From Toxotes chatareus (lineage: Eukaryota; Chordata; Actinopteri; Toxotidae), in contig CM028897.1 in the NCBI GenBank assembly GCA_016801885.1, forward strand, positions 20,712,001-20,776,000: a stretch of DNA of 64,000 bases. The letters are read 5' to 3'. The notes under the pieces were generated by a model. The model did no database searches and was not told the origin of the DNA. It saw nothing but the letters and a program-made list of their open reading frames with translations. This document shows, in pieces, positions 1 through 11,680 of the stretch; position 1 is the stretch's first letter; every line of letters starts with the position of its first letter. Both the position numbers and the translations under genes were made by a program.

Positions 1-129
1 GATGGCTGAGCAAAGAGGAATGTCGGAGGTTACAGAAGATTATATAAGAACCAAATCCATCATTGCTGGATCATTGTTTGTGCTCAGTATGTAATGTTGT
101 AATGGGTCAGAATCTCCAGTACATCTCAC

Positions 130-3100
130 CTTGTGCCTGCATGCGTGTCCGGATGAGAGCGAGGGGATAGGACGCGAGCTGGCCACAGGTGCTGGAGATG
201 GTGCCACAGCCCAGGAGGACCAAAACTCCTGGGTCTGCTGAATCTACACAGTACCTCTGGAGCCAGGCATTCTTCAGAGTCTTATAGCATCCGCAGTGAG
301 AAAGAGTTTTGAAAAGAAAGACGTTGGTAAGGGAAAAAAGAAAAGAGCAAATAAATACATTTTAATGATCAGTCAGAGAGAAAGTTAAAAGCTCATTCAT
401 GTCTATGTCAGCTGCTGTGCGGTCAAGTGAATGAGACACGTTGCAGACTCTCTTCTAAGGAAAGTGGCTAAGGTTTGTCCAAAAAGTTGTGAGATTTGTC
501 ACTAGGTACCTTTTCGAAAAAAAGTCACCACCTCGGCTGGGCTGATCAGTGGTGTAACTTCACCACTCAGTCAGTCCAGTCAGCAACAGACATGCACGTT
601 TATAGGGCTGACCCTGCTGCTGTGGTCGATTAAAAAAAAAAAAAAAAAATGGCAGCGTTATATAAGTGAAGATCAGAGGAACAGAGGAGCGAATGAATAA
701 CACGCACTTGGTTTTGTTCTTTTCATGGGATTTGATCATTAGAAAACCACTGAATAATTCTCGTCTTTTACTGTAAGTGTCCACTTGAGTCTGAGTTCCC
801 ATTCAAACACTAGTGTAATTACCTAAATTGCTGAACTGCATGTTCAGTTGCACGTCTGATCATTTTATAAAGTGGCTGTGATGAACATGTCAGCAAATGC
901 TTGCCTGTTTCCAGCAGACACACAACAACATTATTATTCATTTGGAGTTGTGCTTGTGTCCAACCTATGAGTAAGGTCAATATTCACTTTCTTTTTAGTT
1001 CTGGTTTTGGTCTCAACCAACTCCAGAGAAACATATTGGGCTCCTCACTAAACTACTAAATGAACACACTGACACACACATTGTAGACACAATCACACAC
1101 ACCTCATACACAGCCAAGTCGATGCCAGCATAGGGGATGATGCCCAGTGTATTTGGGAGGTAGCCCCTGTAGAAAGCTCGGACTCCCTCTGTCTTCAGGA
1201 TCTGCCTGGCACAATCAGCCATCCCTGAGTATTGTCCCGTCTTCCTTAATGTAAGACGAGTCTTCAGCACCTACCCAGCAGAAGGGGACGGGAGGAGATG
1301 GAAGAAGAATGAATAATGCAATAAGAACATGGTTAAAAGGTAGCCCAGGCGTTCTTCTACGTAGCCCCCCACGTGATTCTGGGAAATCCCAAGGAGTTCC
1401 AGGACGAGATGGAGTATGTAATTCTTCCTCTGTGTTCTGAGCCCTTTTTATTCTGTGTTCTCATTATTTTGGTCACTACCCAGAGCTGAAGACTATGAGT
1501 GAGGTTTGGTGCATGAATCAACCTCCATTTATATTTGACCCCAATTACTTTGATTTTCCATTGTTACTGCTTATGTATGTGCGTGAGATTGGGAAAGTCA
1601 CTTCTCTGAAGCGAAAGCCATTCCTAGCCGAAGAATATTTAAACTACATTTCCCATGCTGTCCAAGGCTTCCTCTGGTGGAATCTCAGATTGGCTGATAT
1701 TCACAGAACTCTGCCCCTCTACATCTCCTCAATTGACAACAGGGTCAACAGTAAAGTCTTTATTTATATTAATTTGTGTTTCCTGATTAAGACCAGAGCT
1801 CGATTTGCATTCATTTAAATATGAAATCTGTGACATTATCGTAGAGAAAAGAACCAGATAAAGGAAACATGACAGAGACTAATCATCAAGAGGGAATGCC
1901 TGAGGAATCAACACAACTTTCAAACTGACCTCCATGGGGTAGATGATAGTCTGGGCAGTAGCTCCTGCCAGAGAGCCAGCAATGAACCTCTCTTGTACCC
2001 TTAAGCTGCCTCCCTCTTTATTGCCTCGGATCACCCACTTAATCTGGAGCAAGAGAAGAGTAGTGATACTGTACAATGCATCATAAGAGGAAGGAAGTGC
2101 AAAGGCATACGCAGTATTTCATTATCCTGACGTATAAAAACGGTGCAGGATTCACTCACCCTATCTGAGACAGGATTTTTTTTTTTCTAAATTAACAATT
2201 ATTTAAGCAAATAACTCAGTAGTCTAGCAGTCAGACTTCCACTTTGTAACTGACTGATTAGAGTGTGCTGACCTGCTCATAGGCCATAAACTTAATGGCA
2301 GATTCGGGGGCAATCTTCAGGACATTGATACCATTTCCCCTCCAGAGTGAGAAAACGCCTCCCTCCTGGATCATCCCCCTCAGCCCGGACCACAGATTCA
2401 TCCCTCGAGACGAAGAGCCGTGTACCTGGATACACAAACAAGGATGGGTCGGTCATCTCAGTACAAACGTGCGCTAGGTTTGAACGGTTACTGGTGGCTG
2501 GATGGCCTCTGTGGTCATCGTTACAAACAACGCCTTTCACATGCATGCGATCCACTGTGAATAATAAAATATTGATTATAGCTGCTTCAGCATGCTCATG
2601 TGAAGACATTTATCTAGGTTTAAACCTTTAATTATTAATCACTCAGTTACTTATTTTACTGCCTCATTTCAGAAAAGGATCATAATAAATGAATGGAGGT
2701 CTGCAGGTGTCGATCAATGTCAGTCATTCCTCTGTTACATAAATGGTTTGTGATATTTCAGGCTTTTAACATGGGCAGAGCAAACCTTCCTCTGTGTTTT
2801 TGCAGGGAATGCTCCAACCACCCACCCAAACTACCCACCATGTGCTTTTATTTCATTTCTGTAAGTGAGTGTGAGTGGATATCGGCGCAGAATTTGAAGG
2901 ACGGAGTGAGCTTCAGTCTGGAAAAAAGAAGATCAGTTCAAATTTTTTATTTGCTATATAATAAATAGATTGACACACTCCTACATGATGTGTAATATAC
3001 CGTATGGTTTACATTACAATACTTAAAAGCCCCTCCATCACTGATCTTTAATGGTGGAGTAGCAGTAAAATGTCCCACCTGCAGGAAGACTTTCAGACGG

Positions 3101-6100
3101 TCCAGAGGAGCCGTTCCTGTCCGGGACACTGCTCCCGCCATGGCTCCAGCAACCAGCTGCCTCCACACCAGACCTGACCGCCGCTCCTGCTCTGAGAACT
3201 CGTCTGGCACCGTCAGATGTTCCCCAATGTCAAACATCTATTACGACATTAGAAATTAAAGGCCCAATCTGTGGTTTTTTTTTTGGTTCACCCTTAAGTA
3301 TATAGAACAATAGACAGTTTTGCTTTGCCGTACCATCACTTACCAATATATCAAATGACTAAAAACTATGCAACTATGCATCTGTCTTTATAATCACTGA
3401 TAAGCACGGCAACTAGTTGTCACCGTATGTTGTTTAACCACTCTTTTGTGTACAGTCTCATCTGTCTTGTCCTTTCCTCCTTCGTTTTACTTTTGTTGTG
3501 CTTTGTAAAGTAGTGCTACATCCTGCCTCTGTTCTCAGAAGTGTGAAAAATATAAACAGCATCAGGATGTTACTACTGTCATTATCGTTTTATTATTAAC
3601 TGGAACAACGCTATCAGTGGAACCCGGTGACTCACATGGGAGTGTTTCCAGTGGTGGACGATCTCCTCCATGTTGTGGAAAGGGTTGAACAGGAAGTGAT
3701 CGCGCCATTCATTCCAGTCAATGGTCATAGTGCCATCCCTGTCCATGCTGGGAGGAGGAGAGAGGTACACACACACATACAGTACAGTTGTCCATGACGC
3801 TGATGATCCCTGATGAACTCCAGCAGCAGCTCCAGACCAGAGGCCTTAGTTTTGTTATGTTTTGTATGTCATGTTTTGTTGTGCAATAAAAATCATGGCA
3901 CCGTGGCTTTCAGAGTAAGGGTATATTTAGCGGAAGACAGCTATATTAAACACAGCTTGTCAGTAAACCTGCATCAGGGTACTGAGCCTGCAACGCAGAC
4001 TTGGGTCCGTCCTTGCTACCTTCATGTTCGAGCTCTGTTTATGGTCCGACGTCTGTTGTATGTCTAACACCATGACTAGCTGCGTGTAGTTTTTTTCATG
4101 CTTCTGTTAAAGACCCAGAACTCCCTCACAGTTATGTATCCTGGTCAGTTAGACTCCTGCTCAGGCTGAAGTTAAACCAGGCTATATTCGAGAAGTCACT
4201 AAAAACCATGAACCTATAAGACACACCCTAAAAGGAGCAACAAAGCTGATCAGATGATCAGAACAATGGACACACAAACTCAAACTGTTGAATAATTCAA
4301 ATCTGACTTCTCTTTGTTTTATATGATTATAAGGCCTGTTCAAGAATAACAGCCCATACAATGTTTCTTTTGTTTGCTAAAAAGTCATTCGGAGACAAAG
4401 AAATGTGCAGTGTGCTATCTCAGATACAGAGACTCTGTTTGGAATGAGCATGACTAAAACTTCCTGTTCGATCTCTTATGAAAACACTGTTAAAAACCAA
4501 AATCAGAAATTCTAACAGACTAATTAGGGATCTGTTTGAAAGGAGCACTGCTGTGTAAAAAGTCCTGTCACCGATTACAGAGCAGATGGAAAGCTGCTGT
4601 ATTTCCGTCTGGTTTGTGAGCAGCTCTCATGAAATTCGAAAAAAGAATTTAGCAGGACAAGTATGTTTCTGAGCTGTTCCGAGTCAAGTTTTGCCATCAG
4701 GAGGGAACTGTAAGACACCTGAAGCACTCTAATATTACTCTAACATCAATAATAAAGACAGCACACACACACACACGCACCTCTGCAGTATTCTGGAGGC
4801 CTGCTCCATGGTGACCTCCACTCCAAGCTTGTGCAGCGAGTGCTGGATCTCCCCCACGTCAATTTGTCCTACAAAACAGAACAGAAAGTGTTACAACCTT
4901 TGTAAACACAGGTCAGGATACTCAGTGTATTTCATGTGTATTACTGAAATGGAGTATGTGTGTGTGTGTGTGTGTGTGTGTGTATTTATGGGAGTTAAGT
5001 GTGCCCACACCATCATTGTTGCGGTCAAGGCTGTGAAACATGAGCCGCAGCCTCTTCTCGTGAGCCTGCAGGTACTGAGAGAACTCCTGGAAGTCCAGCA
5101 AACCATCATGGTTGACGTCGCTCTCGAGGACTATCTGGGAGTGCAGAGAGAGAGTCATTCAGCAGGGGGTATAAAGGGGTAAAGGGAGCAGGTACAGATG
5201 GTGGATGTAGAAATGTGCAGGTGATGGTGTGTTGACAATGAAGATGGCACGGAGGTGTCAGCAGGGTGGTGGGGGTGGGAGGGGATATGGGGTGGTATAG
5301 AGAGTGAGGACAGGACTGAATGAAAGGCACTGTGCTCCCTGTGAAAATCAAGAAGTAAACCACATCCTACCTGGCTGAAAACATAATCTCTCCTTTCTTG
5401 ATTAGGACAGAGAGAGAAAGAGAGACAGAGAATACAAGACTAGTTCTTGTGCACAGAGAGGTGGAAAAACACACTGATGTATTTTTACTTTTCTGTGTAC
5501 TTAAGTTACTTTATCTTAACTTAGGTACAAGAACAGTTACTGTTGTGTAAACATTCAGATTACTAAAGACCAAAGGAAAAAACTGCATTAGTCACTTTGG
5601 CAGTAAAGACAGGTTTTCATCAGCCACAACACATGTAACATGACATCAGTGTAATCTTGCTGTACTGTGTTGCACTGAGATACTTGAATTGAAATGCAGT
5701 AAATGAAAATTGTCACTAGTTTCTCTATAATTACTGACAAACCACGCGATTCTTTTGAGTAAATGTCTTAGAAATTATTAGGAATTTATCTGGAAATGAT
5801 GGACCTGTAAAATTAGCCAAAATGTTCCATTGGATTATATGAAGATAAGAAAAATGTGATTTCTCTACTTTTAACTGAACTCTTACATTTCCAACAAAAT
5901 ATATTAATGTCCGTCATTTCAATCAGGGGTTTTCAGGCTATGGAGCTGGGACTAGATTCGGAGACTCAGTAATGTAGCTTGTTACAGACTTTGCAGAAAT
6001 CCCATTAAAAGCTGTTGTTTGAGGAACAATTCATTCTGCAACAGATGAAAATTGCAGAGTAGCATGAAAGACACAAAACTCCACAAATAACTCTTCCTCT

Positions 6101-9100
6101 TCCTTTCCTGCCTGTAGCTCTGGTATAACCAGTAAAGGTGATACTCTCAAACAGGGGAATTACATTTCTGATTTATTGAACTATCACAGTATGAAATTCA
6201 CTTTTGCATTCACATTCACATCTTCTGCTCTGTGCTAAATGCCTAGAGACCGACAACAACTAATTTCAAACTCGGTCACATTTGTTTGTCTCTGTGTTAC
6301 CAGGATACAAAAAAAAAAAAAAAAAAAAAGAAAAACTTGGAAGGACGGAGGACGAAACAATGGATCAGGTTTTGGTGTATTTGCTTAATTTTCTTCAAGG
6401 GATTTCTTGGTCAGTAATTTGCAAAATGTAGCACACTGTCTCAAATACCTCAGATTTTTTTTTTTATATTCTAGTTGGAACTCAGATGAACCTCTTCAGA
6501 CAAAGCTGCTTTGATTGGTTTGCTGGGAGCATTGCTTAACCACTGAGTACCTTTGAACATAAGAGTCCCTCAAAACTCAAAGAAGCGCTTTTGGGCTAAT
6601 TAGGCCATGCCTCTGTGTATGTAATGTTTCTGTACTTCTCAGTGAGATTTTTAAACCCTCACAGTGGCATTTCTGTGAAGTGAATTCAGTTTGGCTCAGG
6701 GGTGATTAGCCCTTTATGACTGCAGCATTCATCATTAAGACAGTTTCTGCAAACCTTGCTAGTGTCTCTCCGAAGACTAACATGTTGCCTCTGAGGAGCA
6801 AAGTAAAACCTGCTTTCTGGAGGCAAATCAGAAAACGCTCATTTTGTTTTGGTTTAGCTTGCAGGACTTGTGAAGATGGCCTGGCTAGACCTCTAATTCA
6901 CCTCCTACACAGCTCAGGACCTGCATTTATCAAACCTTTAAGGGTGCCCATTAAGATCCATGTTAACCAGCAGTCACTTCAAGACATTTCCAAGCTGCTG
7001 CTGCTGCTGCTACAATCCGGATTTTCTAACCATGACGTCGTCTGACAGAATCACCACACACACACAAGTTAAAGACAATAGCTGTGCTGTTACTTCAGAT
7101 ATATTTACCTGTAAAGTGATCAGTCAGAGAGAAAGTTAGAAGATCATACATGTTTATGTCAGCTGCTGTGTGGTGAGCTGAATGGGATGCAAGGCCCAAG
7201 GTGCGGCAGGGAAGCCCGACTTTAAGCTCACGGGGGGAGCAATGCTGGTGACTCTCTTCTACAGAAAGTAGCTAAGGTTTGACCCAAAAGTTGTTTTTTA
7301 AAGTCTCTAAATGGGTCTGAAAGAGGCCGACTGACCAGTGATGTAACTCAACTAAACTTAACTGTTGCTCAGTCAGCAACAGTTATTCCAGTTTGCAGAT
7401 CTGTTGCGGTCCAGCCAAAGAGTTGTTTGCTGAGTGTGAACAACAACACTTATATCAAGCAACATACTCCCACTGATGTGTAGGAGGAACCTTTAAGAGC
7501 AGCGCTCAAGTGATCCTAATTGATCCCAAATGATCACACAAGATGAAAACAATACCAGCCACATCTCACAGTTTGTAACACGGGTATATGCAATGCATTT
7601 AATGGGCTGAATTCATTCTATTATGTTCTGTATTACTGTAACAATATACTCCATGTCTGTCCAACAAGAATTAACTTTACTAGCTTGCCAAACAGCAAAT
7701 AGTTGCTTTGACGGTCACCTTTGGTGGTTTATATGAAATATCCTGGTCCTGGTAAAAAAAAAAAAAATCAGTGGAAACACAGGAAGAACCTAATACTGAT
7801 GGTTAACTCATTTAGGCGGTGGGACCCAGGTTACAGGTTGCGGAGTTTCTGCAGTAGGAAAGGTCGATGTGTGATGGTGTGCGTAATAGTTTGTGCTGAA
7901 AAGAGTCATCTTCATAACCGTTCAAGCAACTGTCTGTCTTTGGAGTCAAATGCAAAAATAAGTAGACTACAGTGAAGTTATGTAAGATCCAGACTGACAA
8001 ATCAGTTGTCAGCCACGGTCAGCAGTGTAGCAGGTTTGTGTTACAGATAGACTGTTAAAATATTCATCCACAAAGTGTTAGATTCCTCTGGAAAGTGGGA
8101 TACGTTGTCTTTATATGGTGTTTTATCCAGGCCACACAAATTAGAAACTGGCCTGTAAGAGGTTGATTAATGACATGAAATGGCAGACACACCCAAGGGA
8201 CTTGACTGTACTATGGTTTTTTTGGTACTACTATTAAAAGGCTGAAAAATGGCTCATATCACTGGCAGAAGTCTGTACTAGGAATCGCAGCATTTCAGAT
8301 ACCATAATATACTGATTAATGTCAGTCAAAAATAAAATGAATGATGGCAAAAACCTTCTTAACTTTCCAAAACTATCTCAGAGAGCTGACCTAAAAATGG
8401 GATTTCATCAAAATTGAGTTTTACCAGGTCAGAGTTATGAGACAGAAAGTCTAAAATATGAGGTGCTGAGTCAAGTTTTTGCAACTTTTCCTGTAACTAT
8501 TTCCATCTTTTTCTTTTTCCATACAGAAGGTCATTGGGCTGAGAGCCTGTAGCCCTGTGATGGATGATGGATGCATTTTGATTGACTGAGACAGGAACTG
8601 AAAGCCTGGAATGGAACAATTTTGTTTTACTTTGTCTCTGAACAAAAATCCTGTGGCACTGACACCACAGTGGCTGCCTTGGTTGTAATGGAGAAAAAAA
8701 GGAATGTAACTCCACACACTGCCCTCAACCCTCTCATACTTTATTCATACAGCAGTTCATCTCAGGGGGTGTACTGGAATAGCCTTCTTATATAATTAGG
8801 AAGGATCCTGAGTGAGTGAAGAGACTCAGAAATGTCTAGTTGGTAACCAAGAGCTGGCTGAATTGTCAAAATGGTAAACGAGCATCTGTGCTTCATCACC
8901 CATGTCATTCAGCACAGAAACACACAGGAGCGTTCTTTATGAAGACAGAGCAGAAGCTGCCGCTCCAACACTCCTTCCTCTGGCTTATGCAACTCTCAGT
9001 TCCCACAGTCCTGACAGGCTGATTTCTGTTCAACCAGACACATTAGTCAAAAAGTTTGGGCGTTCATAATAATGTGCTTTGTAATAATGATACGGAACCA

Positions 9101-9520
9101 GCTCTTCATTCACAGGTTTGAATTCAAGCATTTCCTCCAAATTCAAAATGATGTACTCCTACGAAGATTCATTAACAATTTTGTTGTTAATGAATGAACT
9201 AATGTTTTTTTTTTTCAAATGGGAAGTGGAGTTCCCATTTGAGTGAAGTGCTTTGGCACTCAGGTGGCTTAGCTTATGAGAATATTGTTGCCGGGCACCT
9301 GACAACAAAGTGGATTTTTTAAAAATGTGTATTAGTTAAGTATATTTGGTTTTATATGCCAAATGGTAGAGTGGTTGTTGGACACTTGTTGGCAGAAACA
9401 GTTCAAACAGTGGTTTTCCTCTGTTTCTTGTATTTCTGTAATAAATAGCATGTTTTGCTAAAGGCTAGCCAAATGTTAAAAATACCATTCAGTTCGTTGC
9501 AGGTCATGAAAGCCGCTTAA

Positions 9521-9552
<32 letters not shown>

Positions 9553-9831
9553 ACCTATCCTAGCATCAGCCTGTGTCACTGTGTCCCGGAGTAAAAAAAA
9601 TACCGGTCGTTCCCTCACCTCCTCTGCCTCTCCCCGGTGTAAACCCCGAGCTGCCAATCCGGTCCTCAGTTCATTGATGTCTACCCTGCCATCTTTATTC
9701 AAGTCCAGCTGCGCGAACAGCTCCGCATATCTCCTCTGTCTGTCCGGGTCCAGAGACGTTCCGCTCTCTCCGTTCTCTCCGTTCCCTCCGCAGCGTGTCC
9801 GGGCGCAGAACCGCTCCTCGTCTTCGCCCAT
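130..9831 (-). CDS. slc25a23: slc25a23, Ca2+-binding mitochondrial ATP-Mg/Pi carrier (SCaMC-3), 3' end cut off
   Basis: Encodes the inner-mitochondrial-membrane carrier that exchanges ATP-Mg for phosphate under Ca2+ control. Nine coding exons are visible on the minus strand: 9619-9831, 5011-5134, 4781-4868, 3636-3747, 3079-3237, 2273-2425, 1930-2043, 1103-1270 and 130-280. The final exon (about 47 codons) lies left of the window. Phases join cleanly. The N-terminal half has four EF-hands, with loops near residues 43-54, 77-88, 108-119 and 144-155. The C-terminal half has three mitochondrial-carrier repeats, marked by PLDRLK, PMEVLKTR and PLALIRTR. Start codon at 9829-9831 in a CpG-rich first exon. 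The segments MFHSLDRN, AVSRTGTAPLDRLKVF and GATAQTIIYPMEV fit SLC25A23 better than SLC25A24 or SLC25A25 as I remember those sequences. Intron 1 is 4.5 kb. Two donors run straight into GT microsatellite. Confidence 0.93.
369..592. repeat. Dispersed repeat, copy 1 (slc25a23 last visible intron)
   Basis: This segment and the one at 7118-7392 share a long, interrupted similarity. It starts with CAGTCAGAGAGAAAGTTA, continues through TATGTCAGCTGCTGTG, GACTCTCTTCTA and GTGGCTAAGGTTTG-type blocks, and ends in CTCAGTCAG with CAGCAACAG nearby. Both copies have the same orientation. It looks like a short non-autonomous interspersed element; I cannot name the family. Confidence 0.7.
4956..4983. repeat. 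(TG)n microsatellite beside the slc25a23 exon 2 donor
   Basis: An uninterrupted TG run lies about 27 bases from the donor of the exon at 5011-5134. In the transcript (minus strand) it reads as CA repeat. Confidence 0.95.
7118..7392. repeat. Dispersed repeat, copy 2 (slc25a23 intron 1)
   Basis: Second copy of the element at 369-592, in the same orientation. It carries an extra internal stretch (about 7185-7245) absent from copy 1, which makes it the longer version. It lies within the 4.5 kb first intron of slc25a23. Confidence 0.7.
9521..9546. repeat. (GT)n microsatellite near the slc25a23 exon 1 donor
   Basis: A GT run about 70 bases downstream, in the transcript sense, of the exon 1 donor at 9618/9619. 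Confidence 0.95.
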
Positions 9832-10430
9832 GTGAAAGAAAGAGAGCCGGTGTTCGGTGCTGGTCGACTGTTAATCACACAGCCGAGCATAACAGTGTCA
9901 GAGCCGAAACGAGTGCGATTTTTTTTTTTTTTTTTTTTTTTGCCTTGTTTCAACAGAGAGCGGACCGCTACCTCACAACCATAACCGTGTCAGAGCCAGG
10001 CTTAAATGAAGGAGAGCTGAGCGTGGCTGCTAGGGAACGTCCCTCGCGGATGGATGGATGGATGTAGCGCAGACGAGTCGCGTGAGATTAATCCCCGTGT
10101 CACTTACATACTCTGTCAGATGAATTAAAGTTTCCGTCACAGGAGCAGCGCGCGAATGAGCAGGCGGTTTTACCGCAGTCTCTCAAAGCAGTGCTGACAC
10201 ATCTGTGCGCGCGCTAATACTGTCTAATTATTAATGCTGTCCGGTTACATCTGTTACCCGCATTTTACAATCGGCAATGTCAAGAATCCCTACCCAACAA
10301 TAAGGGAAAGTGACTAAAATGTTTTTACCTCCACACATGAATCCACCCACTCCCTCTTTCTGACGCCGCGCGGCTCTACTGCATCACACGATGCGCGCGG
10401 CATCTTCTGCGCGCGCGCTCACGGCCTTTT
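9832..10430 (-). promoter_or_regulatory. CpG-rich 5' flank of slc25a23 (probable promoter and 5'UTR)
   Basis: Immediately upstream of the start codon the sequence becomes rich in CG. CGCGCG-type runs cluster at about 10140-10220 and 10365-10425, unlike the AT-rich surroundings. A T23 tract at about 9919-9941 interrupts it. No TATA box is evident. The assignment as a promoter is inferred from position and composition. Confidence 0.5.
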
Positions 10431-11079
10431 GCCACACTCCAGCACAGGGACGGTGAGAGAAGGAGCACCGACTCCAAACGATTTTCTGCAACTGTGTGGA
10501 CTTGTTTGTTTGTTTATTTCCCTCAACGTAATGTATTCAGCGGTTAAAAAACTGGTCTGTTCAGGAGTGTATAATAAGCAAAGCGCCAAACAACCACAGG
10601 TTAATGAGTCGCAAAGATTAATCAAAACATTCAGTTGTTAAGTTAGTATTATAGTTGATTTTTAAATTATGAATGTAACCCCTTTTTTTGTGAATTTGCT
10701 GGTTGTTAAAGTTCCACACGTTTAACTTTGGTATTTGGTGTTAGCAGACTCCTGCATGACTCATTATTATTTTATTAGCTTTACCACTCACAATTATTAT
10801 AGATTCTGTTATAGGAAAATCATACTAGACCCAAAAGCTTCATTAAGCCATTAGACCTTAATTAACTCGTTAGTTCTTGCAAGGTAGTTAGGAACTGACA
10901 GCTGGTGGTTGTTACAGAGCTGATAAATTCTCTGACTCTTCAAACCTTGTGGTAACACAACAACCGTGGGTAGTGATGCACTGTTCCACTGGGCAGAGCT
11001 GATACACAAATATGGTCTTAATGGAAGAGTAATCAGAAGGAATCTATAACTGTGACTAAATAATAAAAGTTAACATGTG

Positions 11080-11680
11080 ACGTCTCTGGGGTTGCGTGGC
11101 AACCAGTGGTACAAGAAACGCTGAGCATATAGAGAGAAGACTGGATTCCACTAAATATCAGCACACACAGGTGGCAGGAGCTTCAGTTACCAAGACGACT
11201 CAAGTGGATAGTGTTTCATTAGGAACAGTGACTTAAGTGGCATCTGCATTTGGATCTATGGGAAAGACCCATAGGTGACTGAGAAGGTCAATGCAGGACA
11301 TGATCAGACTGTCAGCAACAACAGTCCATCCACAATTACACAGAGAGGGGTGTTATAGTATGGTTGCAGTGTATAAAGCCCTCACTACAAAGACAAATGC
11401 ACATTTGAGAATTCAGTGATGCAGAAACCATCACTGCAAAGCAGACCGGTGCTCGACCAGTGTGGAAAAAGTGATCTGGTCAGAAGAGTAATCTTTAACC
11501 ATATTCTCAACAAGTGAGCAGGGCATGTGCAGCATACACTAAGAGACCAGTACACCCTACTGTGAGGAGATCTGGTGACTCTGTTATGCTGTAGGGGGCA
11601 TTTTGCTTGTACAGTTTGGATCCACTTGGCCCCTCAGAAGGAGGAGGTTACTGCAAACCAATACATATACAATACAATAG
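11080..11680 (+). mobile_element. Decayed Tc1/mariner-type DNA transposon
   Basis: The stretch resembles the transposase body of a common fish Tc1-like element. Blocks such as GTGTGGAAAAAGTGATCTGG (11460 area), AACCATATTCTCAACAAGTG, GGTGACTCTGTTATGCTGTA and GGGCATTTTGCTTG read in the expected order. Stops and frameshifts break every frame, so no protein is made. Family assignment is from memory of fish repeats and the ends are approximate. Confidence 0.65.

Larger units (their letters stand above)
5135..9618 (-). other. slc25a23 intron 1, no gene found
   Basis: The 4.5 kb intron between the first two coding exons. It contains the second copy of the dispersed repeat (7118-7392), an A-tract at 6309-6329 and a (GT)n run at 9521-9546 close to the exon 1 donor. 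The small open frames in it have no recognisable product. Confidence 0.7.

Noticed and set aside
1495..1818. 107-codon plus-strand open frame in an slc25a23 intron
   Set aside because: No domain, no splice context and no similarity that I recognise; it lies antisense within an intron.
4956..4983. Short tandem repeats considered as a CRISPR-like or regulated array
   Set aside because: They are plain dinucleotide microsatellites in a vertebrate genome.
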